64,000 bases of DNA, from contig OV884057.1 of NCBI GenBank assembly GCA_930367215.1, positions 109,021,284 through 109,085,283 on the forward strand, written 5' to 3'. A program made the translations under genes and the position numbers. The stretch is from Pollenia angustigena (taxonomy: Eukaryota; Arthropoda; Insecta; Diptera; Polleniidae). The notes below the pieces were generated by a model. That model was not told the origin of the DNA. It saw nothing but the letters and a program-made list of their open reading frames with translations, and made no database searches. Numbering within the stretch: the first letter of the stretch is position 1; each line of letters starts with the position of its first letter. This document shows positions 11,901 to 22,400 of this stretch, one piece after another.

Positions 11901-12933
11901 TGATATTGGTTTTAAGCCTTGCGAAAGTGAACCCTGCTTATACAGCATGCACCAAGATGGTAAATTCAACCTAATTGCGGTATATGTCGATGACATACTG
12001 ATTGCCTGTTCGGATATTAAAGACGTAAATGCAATAAAAGAATTGATTTCTAGAAGATTCAAGTTGGTAGATAACGGACCAGTGAAGCATTTCCTTGGTA
12101 TGGAAATTGATCGTAATGGAGGAACTGGTAAGATTAGTGTAGGTCACAAACAGTATATTACTAATCTCCTACGGCAATATCAAATGGAGAACTGTAGACC
12201 AGCCTCTACTCCACTTGGCCCAGGTTTTCAAATTTCCTGTAGGAATGATAAATATGAACGTGTAGACCAAAATTGGTACCAATCCATAGTTGGAACATTA
12301 ATGTATTTGGCAATAAGTACTAGACCGGATATTCTGCATTCCGTTTGTAAACTTGCTCAGAGGAATCAGGATCCGCATAGTGAACATGAACAAGCTGTGA
12401 AACATGTACTACGTTACTTGTCTGCTACAAAAGATTTGAAGTTACAATATTCCAAAACTGGTAAGCTTCCAGAAGGTTTTGTCGATGCAGATTGGGCCAG
12501 TTGCTCAGAGGATAGAAAATCGTATACTGGTTTTTCTTTCTTCCTAGCGGGTTGCGCATTCAGCTGGGAAAGTAAGAAACAGTCGAACATAGCACTCAGT
12601 AGCACAGAAGCTGAGTTTGTGGCTTTGTCAACAGCTGCGAAAGAAGCAGTATATTTAAAGCGACTATTAACTGAAATAAAATGTTATCCCGGTGACAGTC
12701 CAATGATAATTTATGGCGACAATCTTGGAGCTCAACATTTAGCAAAGAATCCTGTTCTACATGGAAGGTGTAAACACATAGATGTTAAGTATCAACATGT
12801 ACGGGAAGTCGTAAGATCCAACCAGATTGAAATACGTTATATCTCAACAAATAGTATGACATCAGATATATTTACTAAGAATTTATCTAAAGCAAAACAT
12901 GTAAAATTTGTAGAATGTTTAGGATTGGAATGA
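8938..12933 (+). CDS. copia-type gag-pol polyprotein, intact
   Basis: Encodes capsid, protease, integrase, reverse transcriptase and RNase H for cytoplasmic particle assembly, cDNA synthesis and integration. The first in-frame ATG is 8938; the frame is open from 8905 but starts there with GTG. Visible parts of the 1331-residue product: copia-type gag (about 1-230), CCHC knuckle CYNCGKRGHFAKNC (245-258), protease DSGA (294-297), integrase zinc-binding HH-CC (H419 to C456), catalytic Asp484, Asp547 and Glu583, RT active site YVDD (1016-1019), and RNase H acidic residues Asp1183, Glu1224 and Asp1261. The order integrase before RT is diagnostic of Ty1/copia. All catalytic residues are present and nothing is broken. 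Gag is followed by an Asn-rich linker. Gag and pol share one frame, so gag excess would need splicing, as in Drosophila copia; this is inference. Confidence 0.97.
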   Translation: MMSSSMYQIDKLDADNYDTWSVQMRCILVHSELWSIVSGAKVQPAEAAEAAKWVQKDEKALAAITLSVKPSQLNYVKSCKKSLEAWEKLASIYKPSGPLRKVSLYKKLLSLRMSDTTTMTEYLNSFTETSDKLAEVEIVLGDELLVIILLSSLPKEFENFVIAMETRDNLPTLNVLKLKLIEEDNRRTQQNENGEEAVVHQQAFVARAYKCNNNKGYNNHTTNSRNKKVNDNNNNNNGNGHKFKCYNCGKRGHFAKNCKSATKNEGEKKEQHRSFAMLAACNKNSFDRNSWCVDSGATAHMCCKRELFSTFVERKEKIMLACDKFIEAEGKGDVKIKTEHDEIILRDVLYVPAMVGNFMSVVKAIENGFIVKFKDDTANIEDEKGEVILTARKKLNLFIFSEQPHLNFCLSNVDAVRWHNRYGHLNFRGLSDLVCKNAVNGLEMKTVPNDIACKTCMKSKITSQPFSPASQKRADNMLDLIHTDVCGPMNTPSIGGSRYFVTFIDDHSRKIFVYFVKNKSEVFEKFKLFKAMVENQHERKIKAIRSDNGGEYVNTQFNKFLEDNGIQRQLTVPYTPQQNGIAERANRTIVEMARSMMVYAGVDDALWSEAVHTAVYIRNRSITKVLKDKTPYEIWCGRKPNVGHFRIFGSPAVALDKTQSRKFSAKGKEYIFVGYSLTAKAYRLYDDELKRVVEKRDVIFCENIFQNTDVTGAVDFYGFTNDDSNSDDNVLNSNKETAIELQSDDDAQYESSSEYGFNGFESEGDVTQSTQREDDDPQPSGSKARSRGRPKLIRSGKVGRPKKIYNTLHFADGNDDVPIPQSFKDAISGDQSGKWKNAMKIEYSALKQNETWSLVDLPNGKKAIGSKWVFNLKKDEMGNIERFKARLVAKGCSQEFGVNYSETFSPVVRYSTIRMMFALAAGKELYLHHVDVSTAYLNSELNEEVYMRQPDGFVDENNPNQVLRLKKAIYGLKQSGRAWNTTLDRAIRDIGFKPCESEPCLYSMHQDGKFNLIAVYVDDILIACSDIKDVNAIKELISRRFKLVDNGPVKHFLGMEIDRNGGTGKISVGHKQYITNLLRQYQMENCRPASTPLGPGFQISCRNDKYERVDQNWYQSIVGTLMYLAISTRPDILHSVCKLAQRNQDPHSEHEQAVKHVLRYLSATKDLKLQYSKTGKLPEGFVDADWASCSEDRKSYTGFSFFLAGCAFSWESKKQSNIALSSTEAEFVALSTAAKEAVYLKRLLTEIKCYPGDSPMIIYGDNLGAQHLAKNPVLHGRCKHIDVKYQHVREVVRSNQIEIRYISTNSMTSDIFTKNLSKAKHVKFVECLGLE

Positions 12934-12991
12934 ATTGTTTGTCAGTATATATATAATTTTATATATAATTTTATATCGAAAGATATGCAGA

Positions 12992-13003
12992 TTTGAGGGG
13001 GCG
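12992..13003 (+). other. copia polypurine tract
   Basis: TTTGAGGGGGCG lies directly before the 3' LTR at the position where plus-strand cDNA synthesis is primed. The purine run is GAGGGGG. Confidence 0.7.
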
Positions 13004-13156
13004 TGTTGGAGTTTTTCCCTAAAATACAACTCTGCACATTTTTCGCATTACTCTTTAACTTTATATTCGTTTAGCATAGTAGGCTTTGTATTTTTAAAAT
13101 GAGCGTTGCTCGCATTGTATTTAATTATTCTTTTTCTAATAAACATTGAAACAACA
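13004..13156 (+). repeat. copia 3' LTR
   Basis: 152 of 153 bases match the 5' LTR. It is followed by the AGAAT target duplication at 13157-13161. Confidence 0.92.
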
Positions 13157-13379
13157 AGAATTCCGTCAGATTTTGGTGCGAATGAATCGTACGATTGTGT
13201 AGAATAGTGAATCCCTGCACTAAACTCCCCAAATCCAAAACTTAAACTCGAATTCAAGTCCTGAGATTTTATTTCAATCAGACTAACTTTTACAAAATAC
13301 AAAATTATTTAGCACGTCATAAAAAAATCTCAATAATAATAAATTTTGGATTCCCAAAAATAACTTTGATAATATATTT

Positions 13380-13590
13380 GCATGTGCCCGTGCAAAAAAC
13401 TGAACTGGCAAATTGTTTTTTTTTTTTTTGTTTTCTTACGAACAAAGTGAATAAAATTAAGCAATTTATTTTTTCTTTTTACCCACTTACAACAACAATT
13501 CGAGTCGAAAAAAATCCAACCAATTGTAGGGGAATGTAAGAATAGCTAATTGTAATTCTTATTCGCTTTAAAGTTTTATTTGTATAATAT
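13380..13590 (+). repeat. Dispersed direct repeat, copy A
   Basis: Shares GTGCCCGTGCA, AACTGAA.TGGCAAATTG, TTTTCTTACGAA, ACCCACTTACAAC and AACCAATTGTAGGGG with 14318-14520 in the same order and orientation. The part TTCTTATTCGCTT recurs near 15230. Family unknown; non-coding. Confidence 0.6.
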
Positions 13591-13596
13591 TTAAAG

Positions 13597-13984
13597 CGAA
13601 CACCATTCACGGCAACTGTTTGGCCGACTTCTTTTCGTCGAAGAACGGCCCGATGACAGAACGAACTGGGCGAGCATACACAGGTGTTTTTACATTTCCT
13701 ACAGACCCGGTTTGCTGAAATTTCCGCATTATTCTCCCGATTCTGGACACATTTGGTCGATTATGCTGGCCCAAAAAATCACGAAGTGCACGAAATGAAT
13801 TTTGATTTAAACGCCCATTTTCGTAAAAAGCTGCAACAGTCTTAATGCGCTGTTCAATTGTGTACCTCTCCATGGTTGAATTTGTCAAACACTGAAACAA
13901 AGAAATGTCAAATTAATTAGGGCAAAAAACTAGACGTTAAGGTGTGACTCACAATAAACATCGTGCATTTTGTTTGGACCACCC
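13597..13984 (-). mobile_element. Truncated mariner-like element
   Basis: One end, on the minus strand, begins GGGTGGTCCAAAC (13972-13984), like the terminal repeats of insect mariner-type elements. It is followed by the N-terminal helix-turn-helix coding segment. The rest of the transposase and the other terminus are missing. Confidence 0.6.
13607..13873 (-). pseudogene. N-terminal HTH fragment of a mariner-like (DUF4817-type) transposase
   Basis: From the ATG at 13873 the product begins MERYTIEQRIKTVAAFYENG and continues for about 88 residues. It has the paired helix-turn-helix signature of the DUF4817-type DNA-binding domain found in many insect mariner-like transposases and SETMAR-like fusions (conserved ALRDFLGQHNRPN.S.I.RI..KF..TGSV). 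A stop ends it before any catalytic DDE/D domain, so it cannot catalyse transposition. Identification rests on recalled family features. Confidence 0.7.
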
Positions 13985-14317
13985 TTTATATCCCTGAGGT
14001 TGTATGTAGTGCGGAAGTTACACTACAGTATTGTCCATCAAATAAAATATCTCAAATTACACCCAAATTATCAAGCTAGAAATATTTGAAACATTGATTA
14101 AGTGAAATATAAGGATCCTGAATATATATGTATATCCAGATTACTGCCAACTGAAAACAAAACTTTCTGTCCATAATAATTGTCCATGTGGTGGTTGTTA
14201 TGTTTTTGCAATTTGGCTTTTTCGCAAGAGTTTAACGTCACTATAAGGGTATTCATTTCAAAATTTTTTTGGTTGGAAAAATGGAAAAAAGGAAAATTAC
14301 ACCTTATTGACGTGAAC

Positions 14318-14520
14318 GGTATTGTGCCCGTGCATAAAACTGAATTGGCAAATTGGTTTAGTTCGTTGTTTTCTTACGAAGACAATAGAATGAAGCGGTT
14401 TGTTTTTTAATTTTGTTTTTTCTTTTAACCCACTTACAACTACAATTCGAGTCGGAAAGAACCCAACCAATTGTAGGGGGATGTAAGAAAAGATAAACTC
14501 ACTGTTTATTGTTGGTGTTT
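14318..14520 (+). repeat. Dispersed direct repeat, copy B
   Basis: Second copy of the repeat at 13380-13590, with the same block order. Just before it (14240-14300), a GGTATTCATTTCA..TTTTTGGTTGGAAAAATGG block is present again in inverted orientation near 16085-16145. Confidence 0.6.
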
Positions 14521-14554
14521 TGTTTAAGCTTTGATATTGTTACAGGTAAGACTT

Positions 14555-15214
14555 ACACTCAATTCACATGAGGGCTTTAACGACGTCGTTTTATCTTGAT
14601 TCCCTTTTAAAGCAACTTCCAAAATCTCTTTGCGTTCATACGATGATTTTTGGTTGCATGTCTTTTTTTTATTTACAGTATGGCCTTGATTACCCGTCAT
14701 TCGATTAACCGGCAGCTTCAATAAAATGGAAAACAAACATTTTTTTGCACTGATTTAAATTGCCTCTATTATCCGAAATTATAAACAAATTATCTTTTTT
14801 TCGTTAAATTTTGAACAATCAAAAGAAATTTAAATAAACGAAGAAAGAGAATATCTTAACGGTGTGGAAGTTTGTTCTGCCAAATTTACTTTTTTCCTCA
14901 TGTTTACATAATAAAACGTTATATATTTACATAAAATAAGAAACACACCAAAAAAAATAAATAATCAAGAATTCTGCCGATCCCGTCTATTATCGATAAT
15001 CGAGGTCTCACTGTATTTTCAATCACACACTTCAAAGTAAGAAAAATAATAAAACGTAAACAGAAAAAGTTAAAAGAGAAATGTAAAAAACGACATGCAA
15101 AATACAAAACGAGACATTTTGTTAACCCCTCTTTCTTTTCTACACCGCTCACCAACAAACCAAAAGTGACGTCGACAAAGCGACGTCGTAAAAGCCCTCA
15201 TCTAAACTGAGTGT
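14555..15214. mobile_element. TIR element interrupted by a pogo-like MITE
   Basis: ACACTCAATTCACATGAGGG..CTTTAACGACGTCG at the left end is matched by the complement of the right end ACACTCAGTTTAGATGAGGG..CTTTTACGACGTCG. The 338-bp pogo-like MITE 14676-15013 lies between the arms. No coding sequence. Confidence 0.6.
14676..15013. mobile_element. pogo/Tigger-like MITE, TA target site
   Basis: The left end reads CAGTATGGCCTTGATTACCC and the complement of the right end CAGTGAGACCTCGATTATCG. TA lies directly outside each end (14674-14675 and 15014-15015). CAGT..CTCGATTA ends and a TA duplication are typical of pogo/Tigger elements. No transposase. Confidence 0.7.
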
Positions 15215-15354
15215 TAGAGTGTTTATAACTCTTATTCGCTTAAGGTTTTATTTGTTTAATATTTTTGGCTTTTCTAAAATCTTTGGAAAAGGTTTCCTGA
15301 TGAGCTGGTGTAAGCAACCGGCGAAATGCGCATAGAGGCTTGCTTTCCCTCAAC

Positions 15355-15475
15355 AACAAATTTCAGTGTATTTATCAAATATGAAAAACTGGGAATTTAG
15401 CACGTCATACGAAGATCGTATTAATAATAAACTTTGTATTCCCGAAAATAACTTTGATGGTATTTTTTTTAGTTA
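15355..15475 (+). repeat. Dispersed repeat, copy 1
   Basis: Nearly identical to 21606-21735: TTTCAGTGTATTTATCAAAT, GAAAAACTGGGAATTTAGCA, CGTCATACG and ACTTTGTATTCCCGAAAATA. Diverged relatives lie near 13300 and 50140. Non-coding, family unknown. Confidence 0.6.
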
Positions 15476-15687
15476 AAGGTACAAAACTGTCAAAAACAAA
15501 AATCTGTCATATAATTCTTGGAAGTAATTGATATTTTAAGATGCCAAATAAAGGAGTTAAAATTGAATTAACAGATTATTTAATTGGCACGTCATTTTTA
15601 AGTTCTTTTTTAATATTTTTTGTATAGAATTCATTTTTAATTTAGTTTTGAAAATCGACGTTTTAAAAAAGTAAAATTTGATTTACA

Positions 15688-15832
15688 GCCAGTTCATGGA
15701 TTTCGAACGTCATCGTTCGCATAGAAAATTACATTAAAAACAAAAACAAACTTCGAACAATGTCCGAATTTTGTTTTTGTTTTAAATGTAATTTTCTATG
15801 CGAACGACGACGTTCGATATCGTTAAACTGGC
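15688..15832. mobile_element. Palindromic MITE, 145 bp
   Basis: Arms of about 47 bases: GCCAGTTCATGGATTTCGAA..CGTCATCGTTCGCATAGAAA at the left, and the complement of the right arm GCCAGTTTAACGATATCGAA..CGTCGTCGTTCGCATAGAAA. No coding capacity. Confidence 0.75.
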
Positions 15833-16413
15833 AGTTAATAAAAATGGAGTTTATAGAATCATAGTTGATTATCTTAAAAAAGAGATGTAAATTTTAGTGC
15901 TTTTTGTGGAAAATAACAACATTTTTAATATGGTGGCAACCACGCTTATTTGGACGTTTGTGAATTGCCAACATTTTAAAAATTGTAAAATTGTAATTTT
16001 CCAATCTGATTTTTTTACACTTGGTTAAAGCTTTATTAAATTGCAACTTTCTGTGGAAAGTTTTTCCTTGTGTTTGTTGTAACAAAAATTACATTTTTCC
16101 ACTTTTCCATTTTTCCAACAAATAAAAAACTGAAATGAATACCCTTTATAAATGTGTGGTTTGTTCGGGATTTCAAATTTTGAAAATGTATTTTCTGCTG
16201 AAAATGTGTGTGTTTGTGAAAAAAAATTTTGCTTTGATTGTAAACATTTAGTAAAAATTTCGCTTTCATCTTCTATCTTTTAATATCATTATTAAAATTA
16301 TTAACATTTTTAGGAAATATATAAAATAACATTTGGACTTATGGAAGATGTATCAGCTTTAAGCATTTGTAAATAAAATAAACATAAAAGCTAATAAAAT
16401 TTTTTTATTTTAG

Positions 16414-16490
16414 ATATTAAATGCCATTGTATGATGGGACTTTTTCCAGAAATAGGAAGGGCTTGGTTAACCATTGACTCTGAAATATAT
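16414..16490 (+). CDS. Nup154: Nup154 exon A
   Basis: Acceptor TTTTAG and donor GTAAGT. It encodes about 26 residues including [20 protein letters not shown], one of the best conserved blocks of the Nup155 propeller. It starts with two bases of a split codon, so at least one upstream coding exon exists; I could not find it in 1-16413. Confidence 0.93.
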
Positions 16491-19400
16491 GTAAGTAATG
16501 ACATAAATAAAAAATAATTCTTAATAAAAAAAAAATATTTAAAATTATATAATTTATTAAGATTTGGACATATGAACAATCCCGCGATGTTGCATATTAC
16601 GATGGATTAAGCCATCTTATTGTCAGTGTGGGTTTGGTAAAACCGAAACCTGGAGTTTTTATTAATGATGTTAAATATCTCTTAGTGTTAACTACCCCTA
16701 TTGAAATAATTGTATTAGGTAAGTACTAATATATTGTAAAGTGATAACGTGTGAATCATGGAGAAATCAAAAACAGTTTAACTTAACTTTAAACTTTTTT
16801 CAGTCATGAACGAATTATTAATTTTTCGTTTATTTTTTTTTTAAACGAAGGACAAAGAAAATTTCGCATTTCCTCACCATGACCAGGGAAACCAGAAATA
16901 TGCTCTAAAACACGTTTTATGCTAATTAAATATGCAGTAAAAACTTGAAAATATACCCTGAAAATTGTTAAAAACATGCCCCAAAAATTCAAAAATTGCT
17001 AATTTAAAAACAACATATTCAACAATTTACTAATAACCAGCGTTCGAAAATTTTCATGTATGCATACTAAAAATCCACCATACATGATAAACTGACATGA
17101 ATAATGCTTGCAAAATTTTTTGTTTTATTCCCGCACTGTAAAATGAATAGCTAAGATTTTTTATTTTTAAACACATGCATAAAATTGTTTTTTATTTTCC
17201 AGTTTGTACATATGCGCGTATGTGGATAATGATAAGCTAATCGTTGTGTTTTGCTTAATTCGTGTTTAAAAACACAAAAATCTCTTGCTTCCTTTGTTTT
17301 TGTTTAATAGTATTTGTAGCCTTACTTTGTACATGATAAAATTGTTTTTTTTACGCGTCGTTTATTTATGTTGCTTTTATCGTTAAGAAAATAAAAATAC
17401 TTGCAACTTTATTTTAAGCAATTGAAAATATGACAACAGTGCAAATTTGATTTTGATATTTTTTTTATCTAAATTTATGTACAAATTTTAATATTTAATT
17501 TAAACTTTTTTTAATGAATTATTTATTTTAAAAGTGTTGCGATACGTTCTTTTAAAGCTTTAATAAAAAAAAATATAAAATAAATTACATATAATTTTTT
17601 TTTTTGTTTCTTTTACGTGCAGTATGCACTACGGAACCCTTTTTCGGTGCTTTGTTCGCGGTTCATCATGGTAATTATGATGAGCTGCTCGATAATTCGC
17701 GATCTCTGGAACCGACCCTACGGGTCTTCACCGATGGTTCCAGGATGGGCGACAGAGTGGGTGGAGGTTTATTTATCGAGGAATTGGACATCAGGGTCTC
17801 TTTTAGGCTGCCAGATGGCAGTAGTGTGCTGCAGGCGGAAATCTCTGCCATAAGGCGGGCGGCAAACTGGCTGAGGTACTATCGTATATCGAGGGATATA
17901 TGTATATTTACGGACAGCAAGGCTGCCATTACAGCTCTGGCTGGTGTTTTTACGACATCTATGTTAACAGTGGAATGCCGGATGTCTCTAAATGAGATCG
18001 CGAAACATTCCAGTGTAACGCTGACATGGGTACCAGGACACAGTGGGTTCCTGGGCAACCATACTGCCGACAGTCTGGCCAAACAGGGCTGTATCTTGGA
18101 CGACATGTTCGTTGACGGCCTGATTGGCACTTCAATGGCCCGCTGCAGGACTCTCATCCGACGGGAGTCGTACAGAAGGGCTCAGGGGAGATGGCATGGG
18201 GAGCATACCTGTTTGATGGCCAGGACTCAATGGAGGATGGGTCTTGCGTATAATGACTACTGTAGGAGTTGTCATGATGAGGAGGAGGGGGAGACGGTGT
18301 TTCACTTCCAGAGGTTTAGGCATTTTGGGAGACCGGAATTGCCATGTCTGGACGATTTGTCCAATGCGGGACTGAAATCGATCTCCTTGTTCTGCAGGGA
18401 ATCGGGGTGGTTCGAGACTGCAGTGACCTCTGGGGAATAGTCTGGTGGATACTGGCTGACTCTTGTCACTGGCTAGGGGTATCACAAAGGGACCGCTATA
18501 AGGACCCAAGTGAGTCTTCGTCGTGACGGCTACCCATTTAACCTAACCTTTACGTGCAGTAGTTTTACTTATGTGCTGTTTTTACAACACAAGTGACTGA
18601 ACGTGTAGTAAAATTTCTATGAAAAGCACTCAGTTTTTTTAGTGTTTTCCATATAACTTTAACTACACGTTCAATCACTTGTGTTGTGAAAACCGCACAT
18701 TAAAAAAATTGTTTTCCCCAAATTTTCCCTAAAAAAAAGAAAAAAAAACTAATTGCTTATTATTTGTTTTTTTTTCTTTTTCAATGTTATATTCAAACAT
18801 TCTTGATAAATAATCTCTCTTATTATCTCATGTTTTTAGTAGAAACAAAAAACAATACAAATACAAGAACAAATAAAGCAAGAGATTTTTTGAGTTTTTA
18901 AACACGAATAAACCCAGCTAGCATTTTCGATCGTAGAAGAATCTTTCGCGACCGTAGCGGGCGATTAAATTAATCGTCCGCGATATCGTACTATGATCGC
19001 GCAAGTTCAGTACAACTGAAGAAACTGTGTCCTTACGGCGACTCTTCCATATGAGTCGTCTACGATGCACCTAAAATAATCGTGTTAGATTCTTTCATTC
19101 CTACTTTAAACGAGCCTTAAATAAATCGCCGTAATGTGTCTTCAACGATGCGCCAAAAACAATCGTGTAATATTCTATTAGTCCTTCTTTAAAAAAATCT
19201 TGAAACAATCGCCAAAAATACCTTTAATTGGTTCGAAAATGCATAACAGTGAGATATAAAATAAAAAGCATTTTTTAAGTTTTATATTCTTTAATAATAA
19301 ATTAAAAATAAAATCAATGTTGAGATCCAACATATTTGTAAAAATTAAATTAATAATAATAGCATATTAAAGTTCGTCACCCTTTTTGGTTCGGTTACCC

Positions 19401-22400
19401 TTCCGTAGTCGGTTAGCAGCATGTACAAAGTGTTGCTGTAACACTTTATTCATCCTTGCATCGTCAGCTTTGGGGAATTTCGAATGACAGACATCTTTGA
19501 AAAGAAAGAAAAAATTTTTTTTGAATGCTGTAAGAGCATGCCATAATAAGCACTTACTTGTTATAATTTGTTTTATACAAAATTGTTGAATGCTGGGTTT
19601 ACTGTTCATTCCCCGCCAGCTTAATTTTGCAGCCACATCATCGCTCAGGATTTTTTTATGGCATTCCTGATAAATGAGTTGGATCAGTCGCCACCAACTT
19701 TAGCAATAATGTATTTCTGTAAGGAAAGATATCTATCTTCTATCTATATATATAAAAATGAAAAATGTTTGTATGTTTGTTTGTTTGTTGGCTTATAGAC
19801 TCCTAAACTACTGAACCGATTTTTCTGAAATTTTTACAGATACATCACGTGAGCCCTAAAAATAAAATAGGCTACTTATTTTTTCGATAGGGGCAGGGGA
19901 ATTGGTATCCCCCATAGGATGCCAATATTAATTATCGCATATATTAAGATCCGCTGCACGCATTATGCAGAACTTTTGGTAGTAAGATCTTCTGAGCCCC
20001 AAAATTAAAATAAAATAGCAGCGGGGGAAGTGGAATCCCCCATAGGACGCCAATGTTTAACATCGCATATCTAAAGAACTGTAATAGTGAGAATGTTCAA
20101 ACTTTCTAGAAGTCACTCTTATGGTATACAACACTTTTGAAAATAACAATAAAGCGGGTAGGCGCAGGGGGGGAAATACCTCCCATAGGATGCATATATT
20201 AAATATCGATCAACTGAAGAATTATTAAAGGGAGAGTCTTCAAAAGTGGTTAAAGCTATTATTATAGTAAACTATAAATTTCAATATACAAATGGGCGGG
20301 GTAGACGGGGGAGGAGCAGTACCCCTCATATATAGAAATATTAATAAGATCCACTGCACGCATTTTGTTGAACTTTTGGTAGTAGGATCTTCTGAGCCCC
20401 AAAATTAAAACAAAATAGCGGCGGGGGTAGTGGTACCTACCATAGGACGCCAATGTTTAATATCGCATATCTTAAGAACTGTTATGGTGAGAATGTTCAA
20501 ACTTTGTGGAAGTCACTCTTATGGTATACTTCACTTTTGAAAATAAAAATAAAGCGAGTAGGTGCACAGGGGAAACACCTCCCATAGGATGCATATATTA
20601 AATATCGCTCAACTTAAGAACTATTAAAGGGAGAGTCTTCAAACGTGGTTAAAGCTACTATTATGGCAAACTTTAAATTTCAATATAGAAATGGGCGGCG
20701 TAGACAGAGGAGGAGCAGTACCCCTCATAGATAGAAATATAATTTAGAGCCGCTGCACTCATTTTATTAAACTTTTTGTAGTATGATCTTCTGAACCCCA
20801 AAATTGAAATAAAATAGCAGCGGGGAAATGTTACCCCCCATAGGACGCCAATGTTTAATATCACATATCTTAAGAACTGTTATAGTAAGAATATTCAAAC
20901 TTAGTAGAAGTCACTCCTATAGTATACTACACTCTTGAAAATAAAAATAAAGCATATATTAAATATCTCTCAACTGAAGAAGTGGTTTAAGCAGTGTACC
21001 GGGCGCACCGGGTTAAGCTAGTAGATAAATAAATAAAGATAGAATTGTATAGATAGACAGTTAGATAGATAAATATATGGATATAGTTATTAAAATAGAT
21101 AGATACATGTATATGTATAAACAAATAGACATACCAACTGGACAACAAGATCCTGGTTCTGTTGTAATTGTTCATTTAATTCTTCTAACTTTCGGAACTT
21201 TTATTTAAGTTTCTCTGAGAATTACCAATAATTTGTTCACTGCAGTTGTAGTTAACCCATGTTTTACCGCCCAAAGTCTAACTTTTTCTTTCACACTACT
21301 ATTATTCGGCCAATTCACTCCTTCCATATATTCCACTGGAAAATTGTCACTGTTGGGATCTTCAAAAATTTCTTCGGGATCTATTAAATTTTCTTCCACA
21401 TATTCAAATGGGACAGCATCACAATTAGATAACGTTTCACTGACTTTCTGCATTCTATTTCATTGTAAGCAGATTCCACCATTTTTTTTTTTTTTTGGAT
21501 CTCGCTTGCTTCTCAATGGTATGGCTTTAGTCGATTGCATTATAAATATATTTGAATTATTAAGTTATTATTATGTTATTGTATATTAATATTAAATTCA
21601 GAAGCTAGCTTTCCCTCAACAATAAATTTCAGTGTATTTATCAAATATGAAAAACTGGGAATTTAGCACGTCATACGGAAATCGTATTAATAATAAACTT
21701 TGTATTCCCGAAAATAATTTTGATAAATTCACTTTAGTTTACACTTTTATTTACAAGAAAACACTTTAATTAAAAAACACTTTTTTCTCACTCTTCACGT
21801 CTGCTTTTATCAAAAACTTATTTTAAATGAGTAAATAACTTATTTTTGCCAAAATTTTGAAAAATATAACGGTTAAATTCGCCTAAATATCGTCAGAATG
21901 CGTATAAGACGATTTTAAAGAAACATAAACAACAAAAAGATTTGCAAAAAAAAGAGTAATATGTGATTACGGTAAAATAAAAATCGTTCAATGATCGTCA
22001 GAATAATAAACCAACGATTGTGGAATAGCATAAAAAAACAGCAATCCAACAATCATCATAATGATCGCAAAAACATAATTTACAAGAGTTATAAACGATA
22101 ACGGAGAAATAACAATCGTTCAAAGGTCGCCAAAATTTGTAAACGACAATTAACAATCTTCAAAATGAATCGCAAAAGCATCATTTGGACGAGTAAAATG
22201 TATTTTAGCACCAACAATCGTATGCACGATTTAAATAAGAGTCGCGAATGATCGCGCTCGTCAAATAATCTTCCGAATGCTAGCTGGAAAGCAAAACACA
22301 ACAGAGATTATGATGTAAATACCAAGCGAATATTTGGAAGTATGTGTGAATGCAAGGCGAAAAAAAAGAAGTTAAAAAAACAAATCTCACATGTACAAAT

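Larger units (their letters stand above)
8680..13156 (+). mobile_element. Full-length copia-type LTR retrotransposon, 4477 bp
   Basis: The element has 153-bp LTRs (8680-8832 and 13004-13156), a primer binding site, one uninterrupted gag-pol frame, a polypurine tract and 5-bp target duplications. The LTRs begin TGTTGGA and end ACAACA, like Drosophila copia. They differ at one position (A versus T at the tenth base), and there is no stop or frameshift in the frame. I infer a very recent insertion that may still be competent. It lies upstream of the first visible Nup154 exon. Confidence 0.95.
18914..22287 (-). mobile_element. TIR element carrying DUF4806-like exons and a nested Helitron
   Basis: The left end is CCAGCTAGCATTTTCGATCG and the complement of the right end is CCAGCTAGCATTCGGAAGAT; both continue into CGCGA-rich subterminal sequence with many ATCGT/ACGAT motifs. 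It contains minus-strand coding remnants (21453-21205 and 19703-19367) separated by the Helitron-like element 19743-21021. No target duplication was found. The superfamily is unknown to me. Confidence 0.55.

Noticed and set aside
14180..14410. 76-codon frame
   Set aside because: It lies in a dispersed repeat whose other copies (13380 and 16090 regions) do not keep the frame.
20262..20864. Frames MASYGRY... and related frames at 43096
   Set aside because: They recur only because the Helitron monomer repeats, and they carry no motif; the frames differ between monomers.
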